From NCBI GenBank assembly GCA_025084515.1, contig JAJAGP010002025.1, positions 62,001 through 126,000 of the forward strand: a stretch of DNA of 64,000 bases, in the 5' to 3' direction. A program made the translations under genes and the position numbers. The notes under the pieces are model-generated. The model saw only the letters and a list, made by a program, of their open reading frames with translations, was not told the origin of the DNA and did no database searches. Every line of letters starts with the position of its first letter. Within the stretch, counting starts at the first letter, position 1. This DNA is from Ancistrus triradiatus (lineage: Eukaryota; Chordata; Actinopteri; Siluriformes; Loricariidae). Below, piece by piece: positions 50,201 to 58,650 of the stretch.

Positions 50201-53200
50201 AAAATAATGTACCAGTCAGTGGAACTGAACTGAAACTGAATATCTGTCTAGAACTACTATATTACACAGCTGAAGCTGTTTGTATTGGTATATTAATTAT
50301 TATGTTTCAGACTAGGTTCTGATATTGGGCAGTCAGCCCAGAACCTCCACAACCACCTCCACTCAGGTGAAGTCCCTTAAGGAAAAACAGAATGGAATTG
50401 TGCCGGTCCACAAATTACATGACAAATTGAATTTGGGCCACTGTTTCCAAACTGCCCTTTGCTAATTTGGCCACGGTTAAAAACAATCAAAGATAGAGTG
50501 GAAGAATAATTCTTTGTGGCACATGAATGGATGCCTGAAGTTACAATATTGATCAGTAGAAGAATTTTGAAGAAGTGAGATCCATAATTTGGTTAAAAAG
50601 ATGTGAGTCATCAGAGTGAGCATGTCTCTGTGAAAACAGAGCAACTTACAAATAAAAGCATTCTGACAGAGTTAAACACTCCAAACATTGCAGTTGTGAA
50701 CTCTCTGGGCTCGTACATCAAATAGAGCAGTAGGATAGACTGATCCCCTAGGGAGAAAAAAGCACATAAAAGCACATATCATTACCCCCTCTTGTTCTTT
50801 TTCTCTGGCCTCAAGAGCACTGACATCCAGAGAAAGCATTTATAACCATCCTTGAAAGAACTTAAAAGTATTATCAACACAAACAGGCAGCTCAGACAAT
50901 ATCCTCACACCAGCCTGACTGAAAACTTGCCAGAGTAACTCAGGAAATTAGGATGGTTAATTACATATGACACATAAAGAGTTCTCGGGAGTGACGTTTT
51001 TCAATCATTTAATGTTTTAAAACACATAGCCAACTTTATTCATTTATGTATAACTGGCTATAGGCAAAATATTATGAATGAGAAGGTTTTCACATACTAA
51101 AAAATGAAAATGATGACGTCAATTCAGTGTTCCTGACCTTATTAAAAGACATTGTAAAACTATGTACCAATGCTTTTTAAAAGTCAGCAGTATTCCACAA
51201 GTTGGTTGAACATACCTTGCCTGGTTTTATTGCACAGAGATTTATGCAGCACTCACCAACAGCCACCAGGTTGTTTAGGAAGGTGCACAGGATGAGGAGG
51301 TGCAGTTTGAGTCTGTCCTGGCCTGGCCTCTTTCTAAAAACTGCCCTAAATGACAGTCTGATGTATTTCAGTATAAAGAGTCCAGACTCCTCCACTTCAT
51401 CTTCAGTAGAAGTTATGCTGAACGTGCTGATAATTGGCCTGGGGTCTCGCAGCCACAGCAGGACATAGAGAATGGCTAAAACGTGGCAGGCTATGTAAGC
51501 TCCAAAAGTAGCCACCAAGCCAACGTCCTGTTCCAGAAAGCCACCCAGGAGGAAGCCCACCATGCCTCCGACAAAGATCATAGACTCTGCTATGGCCATG
51601 CGTAGTGTGCGGCTGGAGCCGGATTCATCGGTCACATCAGCTAGGTAACTGAAAGAACTGAGGTAGATGGAGACGTGGCCACCAGTAAGGCCAATGAAGG
51701 CAGCTGCCAACAGGCACCAATAGGCACTCATACTCTTTACTAACACCATAGCCATTAGCACTCCTCCGCTTAACAGAGACAGTAGAAAAGGCAGCAGCAT
51801 CACTGACCTGCGACCAGCACTGTCAGACCAGGAGCCCAGGGTCATGGCTGGAATAATTGAGACTAAACTGGTGATGACTGTGTAGAGCAGGATGATGTAA
51901 GAGGTCTGTGACTGAACCTCCTCATCCTCTCTGTGGTGTCCATCACTGCAGGTCAAATCGTCCTCAAAGAGTGCTTGGCAAACCTTTAAATCATGGGAAC
52001 AAGGCATTTAAATGGTGGATAATTATTGCTGTGGATTGTACATTGAACTTGTTGTTTGACAGTAATAGAAAAACATTTATTCACACACATCATTAAACAC
52101 TGTACAGTATTGTGAGTCTGTGCAATATAAAATGTCTTGTTCACTCTGCCAGTTTGGGGACATTTCTACTTAAAGGTGCAAACTACAGGGTGATGAGAGT
52201 GGAAATATTTTTTATTTAGTACCTGCAGTGTAAATTATGAAGCAAGGAAGTCACTTCGTGGCACTGACCTACTAATCTGACATCAATTTTGCACAATGGC
52301 TGTAGTTATTGTGGCAAGACTACAGGAGGCACACAGACATCAAGAACAAATGTTTCTCAACTGTGTTAGGAAATATAAAAAATAGTAAAAATAAAGGATT
52401 TGTATTGGTAGAAATGCTGTTTTCTTCCAGAGGTCTGCATGAGACATATTTTAAAAGCCTTCAACTGTAATATGGGGGTACTGCTGGTTTGGTCACATGA
52501 CAACCATAGATTCAGCCCCCACACTGAGGAGCACTTAGGAGACTCTGGAGCTTCCTGTGAGGCAGATTTCCGTATGTGAAGCACAACACAAACTTCTGAA
52601 GGTACCAGCTCACCTACACTGGACTTGAACACTGGACAGCTGGACTAGGAGTCTGTAACCATACCTGGAACCGTAACCTTAACCAACAGACCCCACCATG
52701 CCAGAGATGGATCAGAAAGACTCAGCAATGGGAAACAGTGGTCTACCAACTGAACGACTCTGGATTATGCCCTTTGTGTTTCGACAATTTTCAGTGTAAC
52801 CCTTAAATAAAACTTAAAATCAATTTACATTTGACCTGGAGCTGACAGATCCATGGGAAGGATAAAATGATTCGAGTAAGAGGACAAATACAAACCAACT
52901 GACTGTAAAGGTTTGGACATACTAGTCTCCAGGTGGCCCCAAACAAATACAGTAGATACAGGCATTTTCATGTTTTATGTTTTTATCCTTTCACCAGAAT
53001 GGATGGCTTGGCTCTTATTTGTTACCTAAGGCAACATTTATGCTTGATACCTAAACCCAGGAAGTGTTTTCAGTTGTCTAAAGTAAATGTATGAAGAGCA
53101 CAAACCATTACAGAGGCTTTATGTTCAGTTTGATTAATGCCCAATGTTGTTCTGGGTTCTGAGTACATCACAGTGTTGTAATGTCATAATATAATGCATG

Positions 53201-53430
53201 TGATCACTAGAACGGCACCCTTATAGCCTACTGACTTTGATACATTTTTCTTTCCCTTACAGACAGCATAAAGAAGCAAATCTAACACTTAGCTTGCCTA
53301 CCTTATTCATGACCAGCTGTTGATAAGCCGGCTGCATGATAAAGGTGCTGGTCATGTAAAAGAAAATTACTGGCTCCACTGTAACAGTTCTCCTCAGCTT
53401 CTCCAGCCATCCTGGCATATTACAATTCAT
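32050..53430 (-). CDS. SLC46-family transporter gene (proton-coupled folate transporter-like), six recognised exons
   Basis: Spliced coding length from the six exons is 1334 nt (444 codons plus 2 nt), close to the usual SLC46 length of about 450-475 residues. The product is a 12-helix major-facilitator membrane protein. Family members include the proton-coupled folate transporter SLC46A1 and the lysosomal/endosomal SLC46A2/A3. Visible hallmarks are the N-terminal TVEPVIFFYM entering helix 1; the motif-A-like GSWSDSAGRRSVM after helix 2 (residues 93-105); YLADVTDESGSSRTLRMAIA before helix 5; a charged central loop (residues about 200-255); and a QAVIRSVSSVL...PDEQGAMF block equivalent to the family's R-x-KLSKLVRETEQGALFS. 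Introns are about 1.3, 0.5, 2.2, 11.2 and 4.8 kb, all GT-AG, with compatible phases. It is too divergent for me to say whether it is an A1, A2 or A3 orthologue or a separate fish paralogue. Substrate is unknown. Confidence 0.93.
32931..33125 (-). mobile_element. SINE family A, copy 4 (in intron 5)
   Basis: Full-length minus-strand copy with both pol III box-like segments (gtagcctagcgggtaaggta, gggttcaaatccc) and the catttacatttacagcattt tail. Confidence 0.93.
33126..34032. other. Intron 5 DNA without other features
   Basis: No repeats or exons recognised. Confidence 0.4.
34046..34342 (-). mobile_element. V-SINE copy with target-site duplication (intron 5)
   Basis: Minus-strand V-SINE head (gtggcacagtggctcggtgg), central domain (cagtttcctcccatagtcc) and (GAAT)n tail. 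A 13-bp direct repeat with one mismatch, ending aatgtgtt, flanks it at 34033..34045 and 34343..34355. Confidence 0.88.
35234..35509 (-). mobile_element. V-SINE copy with exact 13-bp target-site duplication (intron 5)
   Basis: Head ggcagcaaggtggcgccgcg, V-SINE core (gtttgcatgttctcctggtg, cacagtccaaagacatgca), and an AT-rich tail. Flanked by agctttgttgata at 35221..35233 and 35510..35522. Confidence 0.93.
35935..36045 (-). mobile_element. tRNA-headed SINE fragment
   Basis: Minus strand gatggtgcagaggtctaata, then tgctagcccagctccacagg and cgggtttgaggtaagga: A- and B-box-like spacing of a tRNA-derived SINE of a different family from family A. Confidence 0.5.
36990..37073 (-). CDS. SLC46-like gene, exon 5
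   Basis: 84 nt between cgctacacag and gtaggc. Encodes VAVVGTPSGITQAVIRSVSS, then VLVGPDEQ: helix 10 end and the cytosolic loop with the family's conserved Arg/Glu-Gln block. It is separated from exon 4 by an 11.2-kb, retrotransposon-filled intron. Confidence 0.92.
38267..38440 (+). pseudogene. Tc1-like transposase N-terminal remnant
   Basis: The plus-strand frame begins MGRKADVNDLQKEVTAFGRA and continues RGHSVKEVVEFAGV before a stop. This resembles the first helix-turn-helix of fish Tc1-like transposases (MG-K-x-DL-x-xFQ...G-S-ISE-A-K-V). The catalytic part and ends are missing. Confidence 0.5.
38441..39856 (-). mobile_element. RTE-type LINE, 3' part (split by an LTR element)
   Basis: Minus-strand reverse-transcriptase text: KYVRVVQDTYGQCYSSEVCS, then (38698..38973) VNKIRQESPWIMMFVVDIVI, equivalent to the family's VRQESPWTMMFADDIVI. 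The catalytic ADD is mutated to VVD. Upstream (39382..39720) are TAEVARESAMNILVVTSGQR and the basic linker that precedes RT. Many stops. The plus-strand frame 38494..39009 is its antisense shadow. Confidence 0.82.
39857..40284 (-). repeat. Element 2, 3' LTR (diverged, different U3 end)
   Basis: It shares the R/U5 side with the other LTR (caaaagcaacgcaaacataa, caaaggc-x-aagccgagtaa, ctagggcccagcttaaata), with extra insertions near 39905 and 40045. Beyond about 40200 (agcttcttc) the two LTRs no longer match, so the U3 end is unrelated or replaced. The right border is uncertain because a SINE abuts it. Confidence 0.75.
40287..40480 (-). mobile_element. SINE family A, copy 5, inserted in element 2
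   Basis: Full-length minus-strand copy with both box-like segments (gtagcctagtggttaaggtc, gggttcaaatccc) and a tttacatttacagtattt end. It marks the boundary between LTR and interior. Confidence 0.9.
40620..41740 (-). repeat. Element 2 internal minisatellites
   Basis: Block one (40630..40830) has about 30-33-bp units coding on the minus strand for variants of PVPAPRTSV. Block two (40860..41740) has longer units with the plus-strand core ggtacagagctacgggg coding for variants of SSVPEHVSS. The PAPRT unit is shared with element 1. Several frames stay open because the units contain few T-A-starting codons. Confidence 0.85.
41740..42066 (-). pseudogene. Element 2 gag-like reading frame, decayed
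   Basis: From an ATG near 42068 the minus strand reads VLEDLPEKFDGNPDDNNAQH, matching the F-D/N-G-N/D-P entry to the Ty3/gypsy capsid domain, as does GRFNGDPASCQPF in element 1. Stops follow within about 60 codons. Tryptophan-rich text lower down (SWYWGPVTSSLRNCGKGL) probably derives from the WA-x-x-LW region. Confidence 0.6.
42078..42087 (-). promoter_or_regulatory. Element 2 self-primer binding site
   Basis: Directly inside the 5' LTR, after one G, the minus strand reads AATTCCCCAC. This is the exact reverse complement of GTGGGGAATT at 42315..42324, the predicted transcript 5' end, so the RNA could prime itself as in Tf1/Sushi elements. No tRNA-type TGG start is present. Confidence 0.75.
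42089..42482 (-). repeat. Element 2, 5' LTR
   Basis: On the minus strand it starts TGTCACGGATC and ends CATGACA. It carries TATTTAA (42349..42355) and, about 31 nt further on, GTGGGGAATT (42315..42324). On the plus strand ggtgttttattaaacaa (near 42134) supplies the AATAAA polyadenylation signal for minus-strand transcripts. Confidence 0.85.
42315..42355 (-). promoter_or_regulatory. Element 2 LTR promoter: TATA-like box and predicted start
   Basis: TATTTAA (42349..42355 on the minus strand) precedes GTGGGGAATT by about 31 nt from the first base of the box, the normal TATA-to-start distance. Confidence 0.65.
42483..43275 (-). mobile_element. RTE-type LINE, 5' part (endonuclease region)
   Basis: The minus-strand frame 42855..43121 reads NLYVSTITGKRRGLADMIEK, then KKANILCVQETKWKGSKA, i.e. 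the apurinic endonuclease start (N-x-GT-M-TGK...ILCVQETKW) of RTE-like LINEs. Further endonuclease text continues leftwards to the LTR insertion. It is collinear with the part at 38441..39856. Confidence 0.85.
43276..44473. other. Intron 4 DNA between the LINE and element 1
   Basis: No exons or intact repeats recognised. 43800..43890 resembles tRNA-headed SINE debris but is too degraded to name. Confidence 0.35.
44479..44947 (+). repeat. Element 1, 5' LTR
   Basis: TG...CA ends. TATAAA at 44570..44575, predicted RNA start GCGGATTATT at 44601..44610, AATAAA at 44884..44889. Confidence 0.96.
44570..44610 (+). promoter_or_regulatory. Element 1 LTR promoter: TATA box and predicted start
   Basis: TATAAA is followed 31 nt later (from its first base) by GCGGATTATT, whose reverse complement is the primer-binding site. 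Primer complementarity and TATA spacing independently point to the same start near 44601. Confidence 0.75.
44948..44958 (+). promoter_or_regulatory. Element 1 self-primer binding site
   Basis: G then AATAATCCGC immediately after the LTR. The 10-mer is the exact reverse complement of 44601..44610. It lacks the TGG that pairs with a tRNA CCA end. Confidence 0.8.
44963..47169 (+). CDS. Element 1 gag-like ORF with minisatellite-encoded tail
   Basis: The ATG lies 15 bases inside the 5' LTR. Residues 1-100 resemble a Ty3/gypsy capsid N-terminal domain: a VSFFLGRFNGDPASC entry, FVERYVQCFNL, DSEYARVSLVVHHLTGEALT and WATQLWPM. No CCHC knuckle, protease or RT follows. From residue about 185 the frame consists of repeats: a 19-residue PTPAPRT unit, a 10-residue VPVAASRASA unit, a 10-residue EAFPEAVHLA unit (6 copies), a 10-residue TETLPETVSS unit and then Arg/Ser/Pro-rich units. 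The open frame runs on into the 3' LTR (to 47452) because the C-rich units carry almost no stop codons, so only the first part can be called gag with confidence. The true C-terminus is unknown. Confidence 0.7.
45514..47030 (+). repeat. Element 1 internal minisatellite array (serial blocks)
   Basis: Contiguous blocks without spacers: about 57-bp PTPAPRT units (45514..45710); 30-bp VPVAASRASA units (45713..45808); six 30-bp units starting gaggccttcccagaggccgt (45809..45988); about nine units of gagacccttccagagactgt type (45989..46270), first in frame, then frameshifted from the fifth copy by an extra G; about 30-bp gctctccagcatcacgtcgt units (46280..46500); shorter ctcgtcgactccgctctcaa units (46500..46700); and about 27-bp cctcacgtcgtcgaccccgc units (46700..47030). 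Neighbouring blocks appear to grade into one another. Confidence 0.93.
47158..47169 (+). promoter_or_regulatory. Element 1 polypurine tract
   Basis: Nine G followed by ctc, directly before TGTCAC of the 3' LTR; the usual site of plus-strand priming. Confidence 0.75.
47170..47638 (+). repeat. Element 1, 3' LTR
   Basis: Same length as the 5' LTR, with TATAAA near 47261 and AATAAA at 47575..47580, the likely RNA 3'-end signal for plus-strand transcripts. Confidence 0.96.
48296..48434 (-). CDS. SLC46-like gene, exon 4
   Basis: 139 nt between tttctgatag and gtaggt. Encodes helix 8 end to helix 10 (GFGLLGLFPLFICYFKDITV, then SYILLAFSTNTWMVFL). Phase 0 in, 1 out. Confidence 0.92.
48930..49740. promoter_or_regulatory. 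Candidate conserved non-coding blocks in intron 3
   Basis: 48930..49250 (cataattttgcaggcgctaa, agtttaatcagtgaattaga) and 49400..49740 are unique, GC-balanced and non-coding, with no repeat similarity noticed. Regulatory role inferred from texture only. Confidence 0.22.
49800..50649. other. Rest of intron 3
   Basis: No features recognised. Confidence 0.4.
50650..50747 (-). CDS. SLC46-like gene, exon 3
   Basis: 98 nt between ttctccctag and gtaagt. Reads on in phase as GDQSILLLYLMYEPREFTTA, then MFGVFNSVRMLLF: the end of helix 7 and the start of helix 8, equivalent to the family's LYEL/LYxMxxP...GY block. Confidence 0.92.
51257..51983 (-). CDS. SLC46-like gene, exon 2
   Basis: The largest exon (727 nt, residues 44-286) carries the first extracellular loop (with two Cys, residues 45 and 55), helices 2-6, the motif-A-like GSWSDSAGRR, the central loop, and the start of helix 7. 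Acceptor tttaaag|GTTTGC. Donor GCTGTTG|gtgagt, phase 1. A downstream gtatgt at about 51219 would put the next exon out of frame and is not used in this model. Confidence 0.95.
51984..53301 (-). other. Intron 1 of the SLC46-like gene
   Basis: 1318 bp, gtaggc donor. 52590..52715 looks like a tRNA-headed SINE fragment on the minus strand (gtctgttggttaaggttacg, then tgttcaagtcc); the rest shows nothing. Confidence 0.5.
53302..53430 (-). CDS. SLC46-like gene, exon 1
   Basis: Starts at the first ATG after an in-frame upstream TAG. Encodes 43 residues, with a short cytosolic N-terminus and then helix 1 (EPVIFFYMTSTFIMQPAYQQ). Donor AATAAG|gtaggc, phase 0. Confidence 0.9.
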
Positions 53431-54369
53431 GTCTAATGGCTAACCAAACAAAAAAGGTTATGTGTTAAGTGGGGTCACAGAAACTGTGACTGCATTTCTC
53501 TAGTTGTTAATGTTGAAAATGAAATGTAATGAGTAAAGTTCCCTATTATATAGATTGTCGAGATAAAGTCACATGCATGTCAGCCACTGAAAGCAGAAGT
53601 CATGAGCTGCCCTTATTAAATAAGCACTGTTTATCTTCATTGGTTCTGAAATTGTTTTATTGTACCTATAACAACTCCCTACAAGCTCTCCGAGTTCACA
53701 CTCAGATTTTCTTTTCCATGGTATTATGAACCATTTTTGTGTCAGTAAAAGTGTCTGCAGAATAAGGGCATATTTTAAATTTGATGGTTTGACATTGTAA
53801 TTTTAAAGCTACATTCAATAAGTTAACAAGCAAATGTTACCATCTGTCCAATCCAAATTGATTTTAGCAGGGTGCACTAATCCACAAAAATGACTTAAAC
53901 ACATTGCAAATGCCTTATTTAGCTCTTTCCTTCACAAAATTGTGGTCAGTATTATGACAGACGTACTTGTTGGGTCACAGGTCAGGCAAAGTTCACAATA
54001 ACAACTAGGTGAAGTTAATGTTTAATGAATTGATAAGAGAGTAAAGTACAAATACAATATGTCAGATATATAACATATATATGTTAATCCCATAGAAAAA
54101 AACAGCAAAGAATTTTGACATAATCCTATAACTGTAATCCTGCTACTTGTATTTAATAACATCATTATCACTGGATGACATTTTTACAGTATTCTGTCTA
54201 GTAAAGAGCAAAAAGTGGTTTGTACAAAAAAATACTGTCTCATATCCCTGTCATAATGAATACTGCAGATGTGTCTGTAACAAATGTTCATTTCATACCT
54301 AGAATTCCCATGGCATAGGCACAAACCATTTCATGGAGGATAAGTTTTGATATTAGTGTCTTAATGTGA
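53431..54369. promoter_or_regulatory. Upstream region of the SLC46-like gene
   Basis: It should hold the 5'UTR and promoter of the minus-strand gene. No convincing TATA box or CpG cluster was seen, and a non-coding first exon further right cannot be excluded. Confidence 0.25.
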
Positions 54370-54570
54370 GTATATAAGGCTAATATGACACAAAGCAGCT
54401 TTACAAAAAGCAGAGTCTAGACCCCATATGAGCGAACCTGAGGCAACAGTGGAAAAGAAAAGCTTGTTGAGAGATACAGAGAGATACAAGAATGAAACCT
54501 TGAGGGGAAGCATTCACAAATGGGGGTCCCCTACTACTCTGGGTGAAACTTGAAAATTAGATAAAGTTTT
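54370..54570 (-). repeat. LINE 3'-end fragment
   Basis: Shares gacacaaagcagctttacaa, gaggcaacagtggaaaagaa and tgaaaccttgaggggaag with the 3' module of the LINE at 2095..2400. Confidence 0.6.
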
Positions 54571-54697
54571 TAAGTGTCCATGTTTTGAAAAAAAGAATAA
54601 AATGAAACAGTCATTACTCATCGAAGCATGTTTTGAGAGTTATTTGAGTCTTGATAAAATAAAATAGGTATTAGTTTATAGTAACACCAAGGCAGAT

Positions 54698-56291
54698 CTG
54701 CATAAATATGACCTAAAACATCATCAGATTTTCACACAAGTCCTAAAAGTAGATAAAGAGAACCCAGTTGAACAATTGACATAATATACTATACAACAAA
54801 TGAGACAAAAATATTATACCTGGTCATTTATTTATGGAATAAAATGTTCCAATGATCCAATATTACATATTAGTGAGTGGCAAAAGTATGTGAACCTCTA
54901 AGATTAGCAGTTAATTTGAAGGTGACATTAGAGTCAGGTGTTTTCAATCAATGGGATGACAATCAGGTGTGAGTGGGCACCCTGTTTTATTTAAAGAACA
55001 GGGATCTATCAAAGTCTGCTCTTCACAACTCATGTTTGTAGAAGTGTATCATGGCATGAAAAACATAGGTTTCTGAGGACCTCAGAAAAAGAGTTGTTGA
55101 TGCTCATCAGGCTGGAAAAGGTTATGAACCCATCTCTAAAGAGTTTGGACTCCACCAATCCACAGTCAGACAGATTGTGCACAAATGGAGGAAATTCAAG
55201 ACCACTGTTACCCTCCCCAGGAGTGGTCGACCAACAAAGATCACTCCAAGAGCAAGGCGTGTAACAGTTGGTGAGGTCATAAAGGACCCCAGGGTAATTT
55301 CTAAGCAACTGAAGACCTCTCTCACATTGGCTAATGTTAATGGTCATGAGTCAACCATCAGAAGAACACTGAACAACAGGGTTACAAGGAGGTTGCAATC
55401 GCAGGGTTGCAACGAGAAACCCACTGCTCTCCAAAAAGAACATTGCTGCTTGTCTGCAGTTTGCTAAAGATCACGTGGACAAGCCAGAAGGATATTGGAA
55501 GAATATTTTGTGGATGGTTGAGAAAAAAATTAAACTTTTTGGTTTAAAAGAAAAGTGTTATGTTGGGAGAAGCTAAAACATTTCATTCCAGCATAAGACC
55601 CTTATCCCATCTGTGAAACATGGTGGTGGTAGTATTATGGTTTGGGCCTGTTTTGCTGCATCTGGGCCAGGACGGCTTGCCATCATTTATGAAACAATGA
55701 ATTCTGAATTATATCAGAGAATTCTAAAGGAAAATGTCAGGACATCTGAATCTCAAGAGAAGGTGGGTCATGCAGCAAGACAACGACCCTAAGCACACAA
55801 GCCGTTCTACCAAAGAATGGTTAAAGAAGAATAAAGTTAATGTTTTGGAATGGCCAAGTCAAAGTCCTGACCTTAATCCAATCGAAATGTTGTGGAAGGA
55901 CCTGAAGCGAGCAGCTAATGTGAGGAAACCCACCAACATCCCAGAGTTGAAGCTGTTCTGTACGGAGGAATGGGCTAAAATTCCTCCAAGCTGGAGTGCA
56001 GGACTGATCAACAGTTACAGGAAACGTTTAGTTGCAGTTATTGCTGAACAGGGGGTCACAGCAGATACTGAAAGCAAAGGTTCACATACTTTTGTCTCTC
56101 ACTAATATGTAATATTGGATCATTTTCCTCAATAAATAAATGACCAAGTATAATATTTTTGTCTCATTTGTTTAACTGGGTTCTCTTTATCTACTTTTAG
56201 GACTCGTGTGAAAGTCTGATGATGTTTTAGGTCATATTTATGAAGGAATATAGAAAATTCTAAAGGGTTCACAAACTTTCAAGCACCAGTG
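54698..56291 (+). mobile_element. Tc1-like element, family 1 (left end truncated)
   Basis: The right terminal repeat is complete (…gggttcacaaactttcaagc, accagtg, then TA). The left arm starts inside the repeat at cataaatatgacctaaaaca, missing about 45 outer bases. The terminal repeats are about 200 bp long. Confidence 0.9.
55085..56103 (+). pseudogene. Tc1-like transposase pseudogene (family 1)
   Basis: The plus strand encodes the paired-type HTH (KGYEPISKEFGLHQSTVRQI, VHKWRKFKT), the GRPR-like PRSGRPTKITPRARR, and, after frameshifts, WVMQQDNDPKHTSRSTKEWL and WPSQSPDLNPIEMLW with the second Asp and the Glu at DD34E spacing. The first catalytic Asp position reads Val (ILWMVEKKIKLFG). At least two frameshifts also disable it. 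Confidence 0.93.
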
Positions 56292-56632
56292 TATAGTATA
56301 TTGAGCCTAGGCTGAAAAGACTGATGTGTTTATGCATAAAGCAGGGTAATAATACGATGTAACTGCATTGCTTTTCACTATTTTCTTTTTAGATTGTAGT
56401 TTAATGAGACACAGTTTCTGTTTGTGATTAGACCAAAAATTCAGATACACTGAAAGTCTCTGTTGAATGATGTACATAAATTGTACCTCTAATGCACTAC
56501 CTCTTTAGCCAGGGTCGGTCTGGCATGAGGCCTCTGATGAATACACATAATAGTAGTCAGCGTGTCTGTGAGTGTGACGCACAAACACCTCTCAAGAGAG
56601 CAGTATTGAGTAAATAAGAATTGCAGTCAGTC

Positions 56633-56633
<1 letters not shown>

Positions 56634-56711
<78 letters not shown>
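56634..56711. repeat. (AG)n microsatellite
   Basis: About 38 AG units; produces the SLSLSL frame on the minus strand. Confidence 0.98.
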
Positions 56712-56713
<2 letters not shown>

Positions 56714-58029
56714 AAACTGAAATTCGACAGAGCTTTGTACCTCCTGACAGCTTTTTTATGAGTAAAATTGATTTTCATTACTTAATGTCTTTTTCATGGG
56801 AGGGGGGAGGGGGGTAAACATATATCAAATATATATTATTTTCTATATTGAGTAAATGGCCTTATGATTCTTGGCACAAACACACAAGTTTTTATGAAGG
56901 ATCAACCCTAGGAGGGCATGATCATCGCAGAATATTCAATATTCAAACTCTGTAACATATGCATTTCTAACATCAGCAAAAACATCCCAGGATTACTATG
57001 ATTGTTAGGATTGTTTTCTGTTCAATATGTATTTGACCAAGACCTGTGGGGCATATTTTGAAAGACAGCTTGCTGCAGTGATGCACTGTAGCATATGAAA
57101 AAAATGACAAGCATGCACCTAAACATTATTTTAAAATGAAAACTTGCTGTTCATTAGGTTGACATATTTTACAATAATTAATTAATTGCCAAATAGTTTG
57201 TCAAATGTAACAAACGCAGCTTGTGTCAGTAAACTCATTGATTTGGTATTGTAACTTGATAGCATGTCAAACAAGTAGTCATTTTTATTTAAGTTGATAT
57301 TACTTTTATGTAAGTTATGTTAGCTGATAAGCTAATGAAATAGCTATTTCGCTAAATTGCCATGTTGAAGAACACAAATCTCTCATCAATAACTGGTGTA
57401 AATATTTAATAATAGGAAATCAGGATGGGACAGTGGATTGAACACAACTATATCTTAATCTAAGTGTAACTAAATAATACATTGAAGTCACAGCCTGCTA
57501 TGTACAGTTGATATACATGGCCAACATTATCCAGTACATTCTTCTGCAAAGAAATTGGCCAAACCTAAAATTCTAAAATATTAAGCTTTTAATGATCCTA
57601 ACAATATATCTGTGGTCAGACAATCAGCAAAAACAATAGAAATGCACTAATATTACCTGTGCTGTTATTTGCACGTCACTACTCATTGCTGCAGTGAATT
57701 GTTTGTGGGGAAGCTTGAAACAGGAAAATTCACTTCAGTCTTTTGTACACAATGATAAAATCATGAAAACTAACATGTCTGTATGTTCAAAATCATCCAA
57801 AATATCTTCTGCCATGTTTCTGTTCTTAAAACATTAGTCATTAGTTGGTAATCTGTCACGTCTGATGCAAACAAGCTCCTAGATTGAACCAGGAGTAATA
57901 GATATCTACAGGTAGAGATCTACAATATGCACTCTTGTGAGTCCCAAGGTAAACAATTAAGAAAGTCTGCTACATATCAGTCAGAAGCCACATAGCTGGT
58001 CTTCGTCAGGTCAACTGCAGCTATTCTGA
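56712..58029. other. Gene-free AT-rich DNA
   Basis: Nothing supported; a G-rich run (aggggggaggggggta) lies near 56800. Confidence 0.4.
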
Positions 58030-58650
58030 AATTTACAAGACCCTAAAGGCAGAGCAAATCCCTATTTCACTGCAGTTCTTTAGAGGCTAGGTCAGTGTTT
58101 TGGAACAATAGGTAATGTTGCCAGAAAGAAAGGATCTGAGGGTCAAAATGCTCTTCAATCAGAGATGATCATCTGCTGAATTTTACATTTCTCAAAGACA
58201 GGAAAAAGACTTCAAATCTGTGAGCAGACTTCAAGAATTCAGAAAACAAGACTCTTTCAAGAAGAACATTAATCAGAAAGGTGTATAATGCAGGTTTTGT
58301 GACTGCTTCACTGTGAAAAGTCAATTAATGATTTGGAGTATAGGAGGTATTGCAGAAAGTGTTTGTTTTCTAAAGAGGAACAATCATGTGTTGTTTCTCA
58401 TCAAGACAATTCTACTGTCCACACTACGAAGAAGACCAAGAAGTGGCTTGAGAACAAGTCCATCAGGCTCATGTTTTGTCCTGGTCAGAGTCCAGATTTG
58501 AAACATATAGAGAATATTTGATCTCACATTAAACACACTGGAAAAACAATTCATGAAGGCATGAAGGCATCATTGAGTGTTATAACAACATTTGCTCTTC
58601 CTCCTGTAAAACGCTGTCCGCAAGTTTACCTACAAGTCTTAATGCAAGAT
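58030..58650 (+). pseudogene. Tc1-like transposase remnant (another family)
   Basis: Plus-strand text VVSHQDNSTVHTTKKTKKWL, then CPGQSPDLKHIENI, corresponds to the second catalytic Asp block and the Q-SPDLNPIEN-W block. Upstream text is heavily degraded and no terminal repeats were identified. Confidence 0.75.

Noticed and set aside
51177..51256. Extension of SLC46-like exon 2 to a second donor (gtatgt near 51219)
   Set aside because: It would join exon 3 in a frame that stops after about nine codons, while the gtgagt donor at 51256 gives the correct phase.
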